Both the position numbers and the translations under genes were made by a program. Positions 7,842 through 15,906 of a DNA stretch of 64,000 nt are shown here, one piece after another. Under the pieces are notes generated by a model that searched no databases, had not been told where the DNA came from, and saw nothing but the letters and a program-made list of their open reading frames with translations. Within the stretch, counting starts at the first letter, position 1; the number at the start of each line of letters is the position of its first letter. This DNA is from Hyphomicrobiaceae bacterium (GTDB taxonomy: Bacteria > Pseudomonadota > Alphaproteobacteria > Rhizobiales > Devosiaceae): the NCBI GenBank assembly GCA_020638095.1, contig JACKJF010000003.1:868001-932000 (forward strand). The letters are read 5' to 3'.

Positions 7842-9086
7842 ATGTTCCACAAGAGTCTGGTCGGGGTGACGACGGCGCTCATGCTGAGCGTGGCTCCGGT
7901 CACTGCCAACGCCCTCGATCTCTTCGTCTACCATACCTGGTCGGCCGAAAGCGAAGTCAACGCACTCAAGGTTCTCATTGATGCGTTGGCCGAAAAGGGT
8001 ATCGGCTGGAAGGAAATCGCCATTCCCCACGAATCCGAATCCAACGTGGGTCTGATCAACCTCGTCACCGGCGGCAACCCGCCCGACGTCTTCATCGAAT
8101 CGAGCCCGGGCGTCTATCGCGACCTTGCGTCGATGGGCCTTGGTCAGCCGGTCACCCAACTATTTGCCGACAATCACATCACCGAAAACCTGCCGGACGC
8201 AGTGGTCCAGTCGATCACCGTTGACGGTGAGATCATGAAGGTGCCGACGGCCATCCATATTGACGGCATGATCTACTACAACAAGGCCGTGGCTGCGGCG
8301 GTGGGTGTCGATCCCACGTCATGGACCTCGCTCGACGATATGTTCGCCGACGAACAGAAGGTCGAGGATGCCGGCTACACGTTCATGGCCATGGGCGGCA
8401 ACACCTTCCAGGCCGGCTACCTGTTCCATCCTTTGGTCGCGGCGATCGCCGGCCCCGACGTCTATTACCGCTTCTATCAGGAACAGCCGGATCCGACCGT
8501 CTTTGACGATCCGGGCCTCCGCGCGGCCATCGAAATGCACCGGCGCATTACCTCCCAGGCGGACGAGGGCTGGGTCAACCGGTCCTGGGCCGACACGACC
8601 AATACCGTGATCACCGGCAAGGCGCTGATGCACCTGCACGGTGACTGGATGAAGGGCCAATGGCGTGCGTCCGGTGCGACCGCTGGCAACGAATTCGGCT
8701 GCATCAACATTCCCGGAAGCAAGGCGATGAGCGTCACCGTCGACGCATTCGGCCTGCTTGGCGGCGTCGATGATGAAATGAAGAACGCCGAATTCGAATT
8801 CGCCAAGATCGTCACCGATCCGCTGATCGCCGCCAGGTTCGCTCAGCAAAAGGGTTCGACCCCCGTGCGCGCCGACGCGCCGACCGACTATATGGACGAG
8901 TGCAACACGGTGGTCCTCGACGGGCTGAAGTCCATCGGTGGCGTCCAGAACCCGTTCAACATCGCCGACAATGACTGGCACATGTCGGTCTGGAACATCA
9001 TGTTCGAGTTCCAGAGCGATCCGTCCATGACCGTCGACGACGTGATCCAGCGGTTCAAGGACGAATACGACGTCATCTTCGGCTGA
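7842..9086 (+). CDS. Sugar ABC transporter substrate-binding protein (family 1)
   Basis: A 414-residue periplasmic binding protein. The ATG at 7842 follows AAGGAGGAGA and gives a signal peptide ending near ANA-LD (residue ~23). The mature protein has the family-1 solute-binding fold: LFVYHTWSAESEVNALKVL at the N terminus, GGNPPDVFIESS and a FAQQKGSTPVRAD segment near the C terminus. Its size and the MalF/MalG-type partners suggest a glucose/mannose- or oligosaccharide-type substrate. It is last in the operon, an unusual place for the most abundant component; the strong ribosome site may compensate. Confidence 0.93.
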   Translation: MFHKSLVGVTTALMLSVAPVTANALDLFVYHTWSAESEVNALKVLIDALAEKGIGWKEIAIPHESESNVGLINLVTGGNPPDVFIESSPGVYRDLASMGLGQPVTQLFADNHITENLPDAVVQSITVDGEIMKVPTAIHIDGMIYYNKAVAAAVGVDPTSWTSLDDMFADEQKVEDAGYTFMAMGGNTFQAGYLFHPLVAAIAGPDVYYRFYQEQPDPTVFDDPGLRAAIEMHRRITSQADEGWVNRSWADTTNTVITGKALMHLHGDWMKGQWRASGATAGNEFGCINIPGSKAMSVTVDAFGLLGGVDDEMKNAEFEFAKIVTDPLIAARFAQQKGSTPVRADAPTDYMDECNTVVLDGLKSIGGVQNPFNIADNDWHMSVWNIMFEFQSDPSMTVDDVIQRFKDEYDVIFG

Positions 9087-9098
9087 CCGATCTGAGGG

Positions 9099-9119
9099 CG
9101 GCGCGGCACCCCCGCGCCG
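9099..9119 (+). terminator. GC-rich hairpin after the sugar importer operon
   Basis: The stem CGGCGCGG (9099-9106) / CCGCGCCG (9112-9119) has a 5-base loop and begins 13 bases after the binding-protein stop. No T-run follows, so it may act as an mRNA 3'-end stabiliser or a Rho-assisted terminator rather than a classical one. Confidence 0.4.
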
Positions 9120-9194
9120 TCCATCCCCCGGCGTCAAACCGGACCAACTTTCCTCCCGGGGGCACCCGGCGGCAAATGTCCTCCGGACCCACGG

Positions 9195-9235
9195 CGCGCC
9201 AGCATCGATTCCCGAGTGGTTTGGGTGCTGGCGCG
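9195..9235. repeat. 10-bp perfect inverted repeat before the second VOC gene
   Basis: CGCGCCAGCA (9195-9204) and TGCTGGCGCG (9226-9235) are perfect complements around a 21-base spacer. The element lies between the importer hairpin and the VOC start at 9255. It could be a second terminator, a leader hairpin or an operator; the sequence does not decide. Confidence 0.45.
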
Positions 9236-9254
9236 TTCATTCGGAGCACCCCCA

Positions 9255-9731
9255 ATGACTGGATCCCCGCTGCAGTCCGACCTGGTTCTGCAGATCTGTT
9301 TTGTGACCGACAATCTCGACAGAAGCGTCGAGTGGTTTTCGCACCTGACCGGAGCGCCAGTCCCGCGCATTAACCAGACGGCACCGGGCGGCGGCGAAAT
9401 GTCATTTCACGGCGAGGCCCGCAAGGCGGCGTTTCGCCAGATTCTTTTCGATCTCGGCAATATCGCCGTCGAGTTCTTCGAGCCGGGACCCGAACCGAGC
9501 ACCTGGCGCGACTTCCTCGAACGCAAGGGCCGGGGTGTGCATCACATCGCCTTCAAGACGCGCAATCTTCGCCGCGAGGGCGGTGCATTCGTCGCCCATG
9601 GCCTGGGCGAGGTTCAACGTGGTGAATTCGAAGGCGGCGGTGGCCGTTACGCCTACTACGACAGCGAGGATGAACTTGGCTGCCTGATCGAACTGCTCGA
9701 ATTCGACAGCGACCGCGATCCCAACGACTGA
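9255..9731 (+). CDS. VOC superfamily protein
   Basis: A 158-residue vicinal oxygen chelate protein. The ATG at 9255 follows GGAGCA. The first module starts LQICFVTDNLDRSVEWFSHL and the second GVHHIAFKTRNLRREG, ending in GCLIELLEF. The family's first His ligand is replaced (QICFV), while HHIAF and the terminal Glu are kept, so a methylmalonyl-CoA-epimerase-like or non-catalytic role is possible. It follows the sugar importer with a 168-base gap and may be transcribed separately. Confidence 0.8.
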   Translation: MTGSPLQSDLVLQICFVTDNLDRSVEWFSHLTGAPVPRINQTAPGGGEMSFHGEARKAAFRQILFDLGNIAVEFFEPGPEPSTWRDFLERKGRGVHHIAFKTRNLRREGGAFVAHGLGEVQRGEFEGGGGRYAYYDSEDELGCLIELLEFDSDRDPND

Positions 9732-9737
9732 GCGGAC

Positions 9738-9917
9738 TTACTTCTTCCCCGAAGGCTTGCGATCGGGCAGGGGACCCTCGTCCTCATCGGTCAGAATGCG
9801 GTGCGCGGCCCCGTCGAGATCCTCGAACTGTCCCGACCTCAGCGACCACAAGAAAGCGCCAAGTCCAAGGGCCCCGAGAAACAGGGCGACCGGAATGAGA
9901 ACCAGCAGCCCGTCCAT
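9738..9917 (-). CDS. ccoS: Cytochrome oxidase maturation protein CcoS (FixS)
   Basis: A 59-residue protein with one N-terminal membrane helix (MDGLLVLIPVALFLGALGLG) followed by FLWSLRSGQFEDLDGAAHRIL, the conserved CcoS pattern. Its ATG overlaps the ccoI stop (TAATG at 9915-9919). CcoS is needed to insert heme and copper into the catalytic subunit of cbb3 oxidase. The Lys-rich tail is ordinary for the family. It ends 6 bases from the opposite-facing VOC gene. Confidence 0.93.
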   Translation of the reverse strand: MDGLLVLIPVALFLGALGLGAFLWSLRSGQFEDLDGAAHRILTDEDEGPLPDRKPSGKK

Positions 9918-12199
9918 TATTCCGCCGGTTCCGGGACGTAATGCGGTTCGTGGACTCGTGCATGCTCGACGGCGCCGGCCGGCGTGTTGCGCCCAAGTCT
10001 GAGCCTCAATGCGTTGAGCGTGACGAGGATCGACGAGGAACTCATGGCCAAGGCCGCAATTAGCGGGGTGACAAACCCGGCAACCGCAAGCGGCACCGCA
10101 ACGGCGTTGTAGAGGACGGCGAGACCGAAATTCTGTTTGACCGCGCGGTCTGCCCGCCGCGCCATCGAAATGGCAAAAGTGACAGCGGAGAGATTGTCGC
10201 GCACGAAGACGAAATCGGCGGCGCTGCGGCCCACGTCGGCGGCGCTCGACGGCGCCAACGACACGTCGGCAAGCCTCAGGGCCGGCGCGTCATTTATCCC
10301 GTCGCCTACCATCAGCACCTTGTGACCCGCCGCCTGCAGGGCCCGGATCCCGTCCATCTTGTCCTGCGGCTTGAGGTTGCTTTCGGCCGCTGAAATGCCT
10401 AGGCGCGCAGCAAGCTCATCGACGGCACCCCTCTGATCGCCGCTAAGAAGCGTCACTCCGACACCAAGGTGCCCCAGTTCGGCAATCGTCGTTGCCGCAT
10501 CGCCGCGCGGCTGGTCCGCGAGCGCGAACGCAGCCACTGCCTTGTCTCCGCGGCTGAGCCAGACCTGGCTCGATCCGGAAACGTTATTTTTGTCGGCATG
10601 GCACCAGTCGGCTCGCCCAAGGCGCCAGACTTCGCCATCGATTACCGCCTCGAGCCCCGAACCCGGCACCTCGCGCGTCTCGGAGACGGTCAGGGACTCG
10701 GCCGCGAATGCTGAAACAAGGGCCCGTGAGAACGGGTGGGCGCTGAGCTGCGCCAGCGCCGCGGCGCGGCTGGCCAGTTCGGGGTCACCGAAAATCTGCC
10801 TTTGAACGCGCGGCCGCCCCTCGGTCAGCGTGCCCGTCTTGTCGAAAACCACGTGGGTTACCGCAGCCAGCCGTTCGAGCGCGGCGCTGTCCTTGACCAT
10901 GATGCCGTTTTCAAACAGGCGGCCGGAGGCGACCATGTGCACCATCGGCACCGCCAGCGCCAGGGCGCAGGGGCAGGTAATGATCAGAACCGCCATGGCG
11001 TTGAGAACCGAAACGTGCCAGTCGCCCGAAAGCACGATCCAGCCGATCAGGGTCACGAGCGCGAGAATGTGCACCGCCGGCGCATAGATGTCCGCGGCCC
11101 GGTCGGCAATGCGCCGGTAGCCGGCCCGTGCGCCTTCCGCCGCTTCCATGAGCGAGATCATCCGGGCGAGGAAGCTTTCGTCGGCCGGGTGGGTGGCCTC
11201 GATGGTGATGGCGCCGGAAAGATTGAGCGTGCCCGCGAGAAACTCGGTGCCATGCCTCGCCAGTTCCGGCGCGCTTTCCCCGGTGACCAGTGAACAGTCG
11301 AGCTCTGAATTGCCCGAGACGACCAGGCCGTCGACCGGCAGGCGCTCGCCCGCAGCGACGACGATCAGCATGCCCGGCGCGATCTCTGAAATCGGAATGA
11401 CCTGCCGTGTTCCATCGGGCATGTGCCGCACGGCGTTGCGCGGCGAAAGGCGCGAGAGGTTCTTGACCGCGCCCCGCGCCCGTTCCCGCATCATGTGGTC
11501 GAGCGTCCGCCCGATGAGGAGGAAAAAGAGCAGCGAAACCGATGCATCGAAGTAGGCATCCTGTCCGCCGATCGCCGTTTCAAAAACCGACAGGATCAAT
11601 GCCAGAGTTACCGCCAGGGCGATCGGCACGTCCATGTTCAGGTGGCGGGTTCTCAAAGCCCCGATCGCCGAAGTGAAGAAAGGCCTGCCCGCATATCCGA
11701 CCGCGGGAATGGCGATCAGCGCGGAAATCCAGTGAAAGAGCGTGCGGGTAACTTCATCCGCCCCCGACCAGATGGAGACCGAGAAGAGCATGATGTTGCC
11801 GGCCGCGAATCCAGACACGGCAAGCGCCCGGAGCAACTGCCGCATGGTTTCGTCGGATCGGTCGTCGAAGGCATTGTCGAGCAGGAAAGCGCGGTGGCCG
11901 GCCCGCTTCAGCGTGTCGAGAAGCTGGGCCGGATGCGTGCCGTCTTCGGAGTGATAGGTGATCCGGACCCGCTTGGTCGAAAGGTTCACGCGCGCATTGT
12001 CGACCATGCCGAGCGTGCCGAGCGCACCCTCGATGCCGGTGATGCAGGTGGCGCAGTGCACGTCGGGAACCGCCAGTTCCAGCTGGAATTTGCCGTCGCC
12101 AAGATTTCGCGACGCGGCGCGCAAAAGATCGTCGTCGGCCCCGGCATCTTCCGACGCCATGTCCGCCGCCGCTTCCACGCCGGGCGCACAGCAGGTCAT
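9917..12199 (-). CDS. ccoI: Copper-exporting P1B-type ATPase CcoI (FixI)
   Basis: A 760-residue P-type ATPase supplying copper for cbb3 oxidase assembly. The N terminus is Cys-rich (MTCCAPG), then a heavy-metal-associated domain with HCATCITGIEG (residues ~45-110). Membrane helices carry the CPC ion motif (TCPCALALAVP). The phosphorylation site is DKTGTLTEG and the hinge GDGINDAPAL. Start at ATG 12199, after GGAGAG; an upstream TTG is less likely. It lies between fixH and ccoS in the usual ccoGHIS order. CcoI-type pumps move Cu(I) outward slowly for enzyme maturation, not for detoxification. Confidence 0.95.
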   Translation of the reverse strand: MTCCAPGVEAAADMASEDAGADDDLLRAASRNLGDGKFQLELAVPDVHCATCITGIEGALGTLGMVDNARVNLSTKRVRITYHSEDGTHPAQLLDTLKRAGHRAFLLDNAFDDRSDETMRQLLRALAVSGFAAGNIMLFSVSIWSGADEVTRTLFHWISALIAIPAVGYAGRPFFTSAIGALRTRHLNMDVPIALAVTLALILSVFETAIGGQDAYFDASVSLLFFLLIGRTLDHMMRERARGAVKNLSRLSPRNAVRHMPDGTRQVIPISEIAPGMLIVVAAGERLPVDGLVVSGNSELDCSLVTGESAPELARHGTEFLAGTLNLSGAITIEATHPADESFLARMISLMEAAEGARAGYRRIADRAADIYAPAVHILALVTLIGWIVLSGDWHVSVLNAMAVLIITCPCALALAVPMVHMVASGRLFENGIMVKDSAALERLAAVTHVVFDKTGTLTEGRPRVQRQIFGDPELASRAAALAQLSAHPFSRALVSAFAAESLTVSETREVPGSGLEAVIDGEVWRLGRADWCHADKNNVSGSSQVWLSRGDKAVAAFALADQPRGDAATTIAELGHLGVGVTLLSGDQRGAVDELAARLGISAAESNLKPQDKMDGIRALQAAGHKVLMVGDGINDAPALRLADVSLAPSSAADVGRSAADFVFVRDNLSAVTFAISMARRADRAVKQNFGLAVLYNAVAVPLAVAGFVTPLIAALAMSSSSILVTLNALRLRLGRNTPAGAVEHARVHEPHYVPEPAE

Positions 12200-12306
12200 C
12201 GCACTCTCCAAAGCGCGTCCAGCACAAGGGACCTTGTCGATTCCCTTTGAACGCGCACGAAACAGTCTCTCAGATCACGTGTTTCGGTTCAACCGCAACA
12301 CGCCGG

Positions 12307-12807
12307 TCAGTGCGTGACGAACAGCCGCGCACGATATTCAAACGGCGGATAGCCCTCGATGTCGGCCGTGATGAGCGCATTCCACACGCCCTCCGGCACT
12401 TCATCCTCGGCCCGATAGAAATCGCCGTCTTCGGCCAGGTTGAGCGTCCGATCCTGGTGAACGCCGACCGGACGGGTCAGGGCGACGGTGACGTTCTGCG
12501 GATGAAGCGCGTTGCCATCGGCATCGGCCAGGGCAAAGTTGAGATGTCCGTCAGCATAGTGCAGATCGACATGCCAGTTCAGCGCGTGCTGCGCCCGGCT
12601 GGCGGCAAGCTTGGTGTTGAACTCCTGGCTCGCCACATAGGAATTCTCGACTTCAAGGCCCGTCCAGGTGCTGATCGCCTTGTAGGCCATGAAGATGTTG
12701 ACGCCGATGATCACCCCGAAGAACAGAAAGACCACGCCGAGCATGTGCCAGCCGGTGAACCGCTTGCCGGCCGGAACGAAGTCGGTACTAATCTGCTGGT
12801 CAGCCAT
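12307..12807 (-). CDS. fixH: FixH (CcoH) family cbb3 assembly protein
   Basis: A 166-residue membrane-anchored protein with one N-terminal helix (WHMLGVVFLFFGVIIGVNIFM, about residues 20-41) preceded by FVPAGKRFTG, and a periplasmic beta-rich domain with HVDLHYADGHLNFALADADG. This is the FixH pattern; the protein assists CcoG and CcoI in oxidase assembly. Start at ATG 12807 after AGGAGG; a TTG just before it is ignored. It is 12 bases downstream of ccoG and about 107 bases upstream of ccoI. Confidence 0.92.
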   Translation of the reverse strand: MADQQISTDFVPAGKRFTGWHMLGVVFLFFGVIIGVNIFMAYKAISTWTGLEVENSYVASQEFNTKLAASRAQHALNWHVDLHYADGHLNFALADADGNALHPQNVTVALTRPVGVHQDRTLNLAEDGDFYRAEDEVPEGVWNALITADIEGYPPFEYRARLFVTH

Positions 12808-12819
12808 CAAGGCCTCCTG

Positions 12820-14400
12820 TTACGGCGCTTCGAACTTCACCGTGACCCGGTTCTCTTCCCCGGCCTCGGCGTCGCTTGCCACCAGTTCGAACTTTTGCGG
12901 CTTGTCGGTCAAGAGCTTCGGATCGGCTTGCACATAAAGCCTTAGCGGCAGCACTTTGTCCGGTTCGACGTCGAGCACCATCGTGGTCACCGATTCGCTC
13001 GTGTCCGAAAGCTTCATCGTGCCGCCCTCAAGCCCTTCGAGACTGAGCGTGATCTGGCGCGGCTGCGGCGTCATGTTGAGAATCTTGACGTCGTAACCGT
13101 TGCGGACCTCGCCGTCTGACAGAAGGACGTAGAGCGGATTGCGATCGTGCAGGACGTTGAGGTCGAGCCGCTGCCTTGTGGCAAGTACCAATAGCATGGC
13201 AACGCCGATTGCGGCCCACACGCCGAAGTAAAGAATCGTGCGCGGCCGGACGATCGAGCGCCAGTTGGTGTGCCGGATCCGGTCGACAAACGAGCCATCG
13301 GTCTTCCGCACATTGGCCGGGACGATATGGCTGACCGGATCGCCGTGCTGATGCACCTCGTGGCCCATCGCGACGCGCATATTGTTGTTGTAATCGTTGA
13401 GCGTGGCGTACGAAATCAGCCCGCGTTCCTTGCCGAGCTTGTCCATCACCGAGTCGCAGGCATCGATGCAAAGCGCGCAGGTGATGCATTCGAGCTGTTG
13501 CCCGTCGCGAATGTCGATACCCATCGGACAGACGGCGACACAGGCATTGCAGTCGACGCAATCGCCGACGGGTTTGCCCTCCGCCGCCATCTTCTTGGCA
13601 TGCTTTGAGCGGGGTTCACCCCGCCATTCGTTATAGGTGACGGTCAGCGAATATTCGTCGAGCATGGCCGCCTGAATGCGCGGCCACGGGCACATGTAGG
13701 TGCAGACCTGTTCGCGCATCATGCCGCCGAACGTGTAGGTCGTGGCGGTCAGAATGGCGACGGTCATGTAGGCCACGGCCGGCGCCTCGAAATGCACGAA
13801 ATCCCAGAAGAGGGTTGGCGCGTCGGCAAAATAGAAAATCCACGCACCGCCGGTCAGTACGCCGATGACGATCCAGATCGCGTGTTTGAGCAGCCGCTTC
13901 CAGATCTTGTCGAAGGTCCACGGCGCCGCGTCGAGCTTGATGCGGGCGTTGCGATCACCTTCGATGGCGCGCTCGACCACGAGGAAGAGATCGACCCACA
14001 CGGTTTGCGGACACGTATAGCCGCACCAGGCGCGCCCGACGGTCGAGGTGATTAGAAACAGCCCGATACCAGCCATGACCAGCATGCCGGCGACATAGTA
14101 GAATTCCTGCGGCCAGATCTCGATGAAGGCGAAATAGAACCGCCGGTTGGCAAGGTCGACCAGAACGAACTGGTCCGGCGCATAAGGACCGCGGTCCCAT
14201 CTGAGCCACGGCGTGATGTAGTAAACGCCGAGGGTGAGGAGCATCACCAGCCATTTGAAGCGCCGGAAATTGCCGGAAGCCCGCTTCGGAAACACCTTCT
14301 TGCGTGCAGCGTAAAGGGGCTGGCGCACGCCGGCCTTGTTGACTGCCTCCGCGTCAAACTGTTCAATTTGACCCGGATCGTCCTTCTTGATGTCGAGCAT
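12820..14400 (-). CDS. ccoG: Cytochrome c oxidase accessory protein CcoG (FixG/RdxA)
   Basis: A 526-residue membrane iron-sulfur protein. Several membrane helices lie in the N-terminal half, with CGYTCPQTVWVDLF. Two ferredoxin-like clusters follow: CVDCNACVAVCPMG and CITCALCIDACD. The C-terminal third is a periplasmic Ig-like domain (residues ~400-526). CcoG reduces Cu(II) for cbb3 maturation. It is first in the minus-strand ccoGHIS operon. A perfect FNR/FixK box lies 67-80 bases upstream, so oxygen-limited induction is expected. Confidence 0.95.
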   Translation of the reverse strand: MLDIKKDDPGQIEQFDAEAVNKAGVRQPLYAARKKVFPKRASGNFRRFKWLVMLLTLGVYYITPWLRWDRGPYAPDQFVLVDLANRRFYFAFIEIWPQEFYYVAGMLVMAGIGLFLITSTVGRAWCGYTCPQTVWVDLFLVVERAIEGDRNARIKLDAAPWTFDKIWKRLLKHAIWIVIGVLTGGAWIFYFADAPTLFWDFVHFEAPAVAYMTVAILTATTYTFGGMMREQVCTYMCPWPRIQAAMLDEYSLTVTYNEWRGEPRSKHAKKMAAEGKPVGDCVDCNACVAVCPMGIDIRDGQQLECITCALCIDACDSVMDKLGKERGLISYATLNDYNNNMRVAMGHEVHQHGDPVSHIVPANVRKTDGSFVDRIRHTNWRSIVRPRTILYFGVWAAIGVAMLLVLATRQRLDLNVLHDRNPLYVLLSDGEVRNGYDVKILNMTPQPRQITLSLEGLEGGTMKLSDTSESVTTMVLDVEPDKVLPLRLYVQADPKLLTDKPQKFELVASDAEAGEENRVTVKFEAP

Positions 14401-14466
14401 GGTGACCTGTTCTGGGGGGCAATGATGTATTTTGTCCGTAACTATCAGCCGGATGTCCAGTCCAAC

Positions 14467-14480
14467 TTGATTTGCGTCAA
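14467..14480. promoter_or_regulatory. FixK/FNR box (anaerobox) for ccoGHIS
   Basis: TTGA (14467-14470), six bases, TCAA (14477-14480) gives a perfect TTGA-N6-TCAA box 67 bases before the ccoG start, a distance that fits class II activation with a short leader. The FNR-type regulator encoded at 22050-22793 is the natural partner. Confidence 0.8.
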
Positions 14481-14514
14481 GACGCGACGTTTCACCGCCC
14501 CCCGGCGGAACAGG

Positions 14515-14835
14515 TCAGATGCCAATATTGGCGGCGTCTCCCGGCTCGATCCGGACGATTGGGCCGTGATTCTTCCCGTCTCCGTCGACATACGAAATCC
14601 GGCCGGGCTCATAGGCGAAGGCCCATGATCCCGTTGGTCCATTCTCCCAGGCTACGTCATATCCGGTCCTTGTTGGCGTCCAGCTTCCATGCATGACATG
14701 TCCGTCCGGCAGCCGAATGTGGGCGCGTCCGGATGGTTCGTAGAACATCGCCGCCGGGTCGGCGGCGCCGATATCGACAAAATGCGTCATGCCGTCCATC
14801 AGGACTTTGAGCGTGAGGGGGTCGTCGAGAGTCAT
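14515..14835 (-). CDS. Hypothetical protein linked to the DOMON gene
   Basis: A 106-residue protein with a good AGGAGA site before ATG 14835. It has no signal peptide or membrane helix. It looks like a small beta-sandwich or barrel: alternating strands with MFYEPSGRAHIRLPDGHVMHG, SWTPTRTGYDVAWENG and PTGSWAFAYEPGRISYVDG. I do not recognise a family. It starts 9 bases after the DOMON gene stop, so the two are probably cotranscribed under the MarR regulator. The ccoG anaerobox lies just beyond its stop. Confidence 0.7.
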   Translation of the reverse strand: MTLDDPLTLKVLMDGMTHFVDIGAADPAAMFYEPSGRAHIRLPDGHVMHGSWTPTRTGYDVAWENGPTGSWAFAYEPGRISYVDGDGKNHGPIVRIEPGDAANIGI

Positions 14836-14844
14836 CTTCGTCTC

Positions 14845-15378
14845 CTAGAGAGTTATGGAAAAATGCCGCCGCCACGCCGAGTGGTGGGCGAAATCCGGAT
14901 CGTTCGCATAGGCCAGCATCAGCCCGGCCGTTCGGCCGGACGAAAGGTCGAGCGCGTGCGGTGCGCCGACCCGGCGGATGAGCGCGAAGTCCAGCACCTG
15001 ACCCCGGTCCGGCCGGATTGCTGCCTGCGTGAAAAGCGGCATGGCCGACCATTCCGCGAGCGGCCGATGTTCGGGCGGGCAGGCGATATGCTCTTCCCAG
15101 CGTGTTTCGCTTCCGTCGAGGGCTGCGATCAGAAACCGGGTGCCAGCGAGTTCGGCCTGCCGCGCGAAACCGACGGCGAGCCAGCCGCTCGCGGGCGCCG
15201 CGAACTGGCCTTTGAGTATTCCGTCATCTGATATGTCGAGCCAGAATCGGGTGCCCGACCCTTCGTCCGTTACGGCAATCTCACCGGGACGGACCGGCGC
15301 GACCGGACGGGCGGCGCCACTGCGGTTCAATGTCATGTTCAATCCCATGGCGAGGAGAAAAGTACGGCGGCGAAACAT
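14845..15378 (-). CDS. Exported DOMON-domain protein
   Basis: A 177-residue protein with a twin-arginine-like signal (MFRRRTFLLAMGLN) and a DOMON-type beta sandwich in the mature part. ASGWLAVGFARQ is close to the GWVAVGF hallmark, and YANDPDFAHHSAWRRHF near the C terminus matches the family's HHS ending. DOMON domains bind heme b or sugars; a heme-binding electron-transfer role in the periplasm would suit a cytochrome oxidase locus, but the axial ligands cannot be assigned. Its start is about 23 bases from the first MarR-type operator, which suggests direct repression. Confidence 0.75.
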   Translation of the reverse strand: MFRRRTFLLAMGLNMTLNRSGAARPVAPVRPGEIAVTDEGSGTRFWLDISDDGILKGQFAAPASGWLAVGFARQAELAGTRFLIAALDGSETRWEEHIACPPEHRPLAEWSAMPLFTQAAIRPDRGQVLDFALIRRVGAPHALDLSSGRTAGLMLAYANDPDFAHHSAWRRHFSITL

Positions 15379-15400
15379 TGCGCCGGTCCCACGATGCTGT

Positions 15401-15419
15401 TAGTCAAGGTTCTTGACTA
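15401..15419. promoter_or_regulatory. MarR-type operator 1
   Basis: TAGTCAAG (15401-15408), GTT, CTTGACTA (15412-15419) is a perfect 8-3-8 inverted repeat between the divergent DOMON and MarR starts. A second copy of the core lies 37 bp away, centre to centre. Spacing and symmetry fit binding by a MarR-family dimer. Confidence 0.7.
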
Positions 15420-15436
15420 TGCGGGGAATCGGTAAA

Positions 15437-15889
15437 ATGGTCAAGCATCTTGACGAAAAAAAGGATCATGCCGAAGACCATATCGGAATCTTGCTGTGGC
15501 GGGCCGCCGCCGCTTGGAAGGACATGTTCGCCGCCGAGATGCGGCACGAGGGCTTTTCATGGCATACCGAGGCACGAGGCGCCGTGTTGGCCCATCTCGG
15601 ACCATCGGGCCGGTCGCAGGCGGAATTGGTCGAAGCCATGTCCATGACCAAGCAGGCAGTGCAACAGCTGCTGGACCAACTCGAAGTGGACGGCGTCATC
15701 CGCCGGGTTGCCGACAAGAGCGATGGCCGGGCCCGCCGCGTGGAACTGACGGAGCTCGGGCTTGAGGATTATGCCGCCCGGGCGCGGGCCAAGCGCAGGG
15801 TCGAGGCGCGGATTCGGAAGGAGATGAGCGAAGAATCCTTCACCGCGCTGGAGGCCGCCCTTCGGTCTTTCCCCGGGATCAGGGCCTGA
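15437..15889 (+). CDS. MarR family transcriptional regulator
   Basis: A 150-residue winged-helix regulator. RSQAELVEAMSMTKQAVQQL is the DNA-reading helix-turn-helix and DGVIRRVADKSDGRARRVEL the wing. The start at 15437 is preferred (GGGGA upstream); an ATG at 15419 is possible, with weaker context. The first codons themselves form the second operator half-sites. It is divergent from the DOMON gene and convergent with the HupE-like gene, so autoregulation and control of the DOMON pair are likely. The ligand is unknown. Confidence 0.9.
   Translation: MVKHLDEKKDHAEDHIGILLWRAAAAWKDMFAAEMRHEGFSWHTEARGAVLAHLGPSGRSQAELVEAMSMTKQAVQQLLDQLEVDGVIRRVADKSDGRARRVELTELGLEDYAARARAKRRVEARIRKEMSEESFTALEAALRSFPGIRA
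15440..15454. promoter_or_regulatory. MarR-type operator 2, inside the first codons
   Basis: GTCAAG (15440-15445), CAT, CTTGAC (15449-15454) repeats the core of operator 1 with the same 3-base spacer. It overlaps codons 2-6 of the MarR gene, where bound protein would block transcription elongation. Confidence 0.65.
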
Positions 15890-15906
15890 CGGGCGTCCGG
15901 CAACAT

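Noticed and set aside
15401..15454. FNR/FixK boxes near the MarR gene
   Set aside because: The half-sites are TCAAG...CTTGA, the inverse orientation of TTGA-N6-TCAA, so they are not FNR sites.
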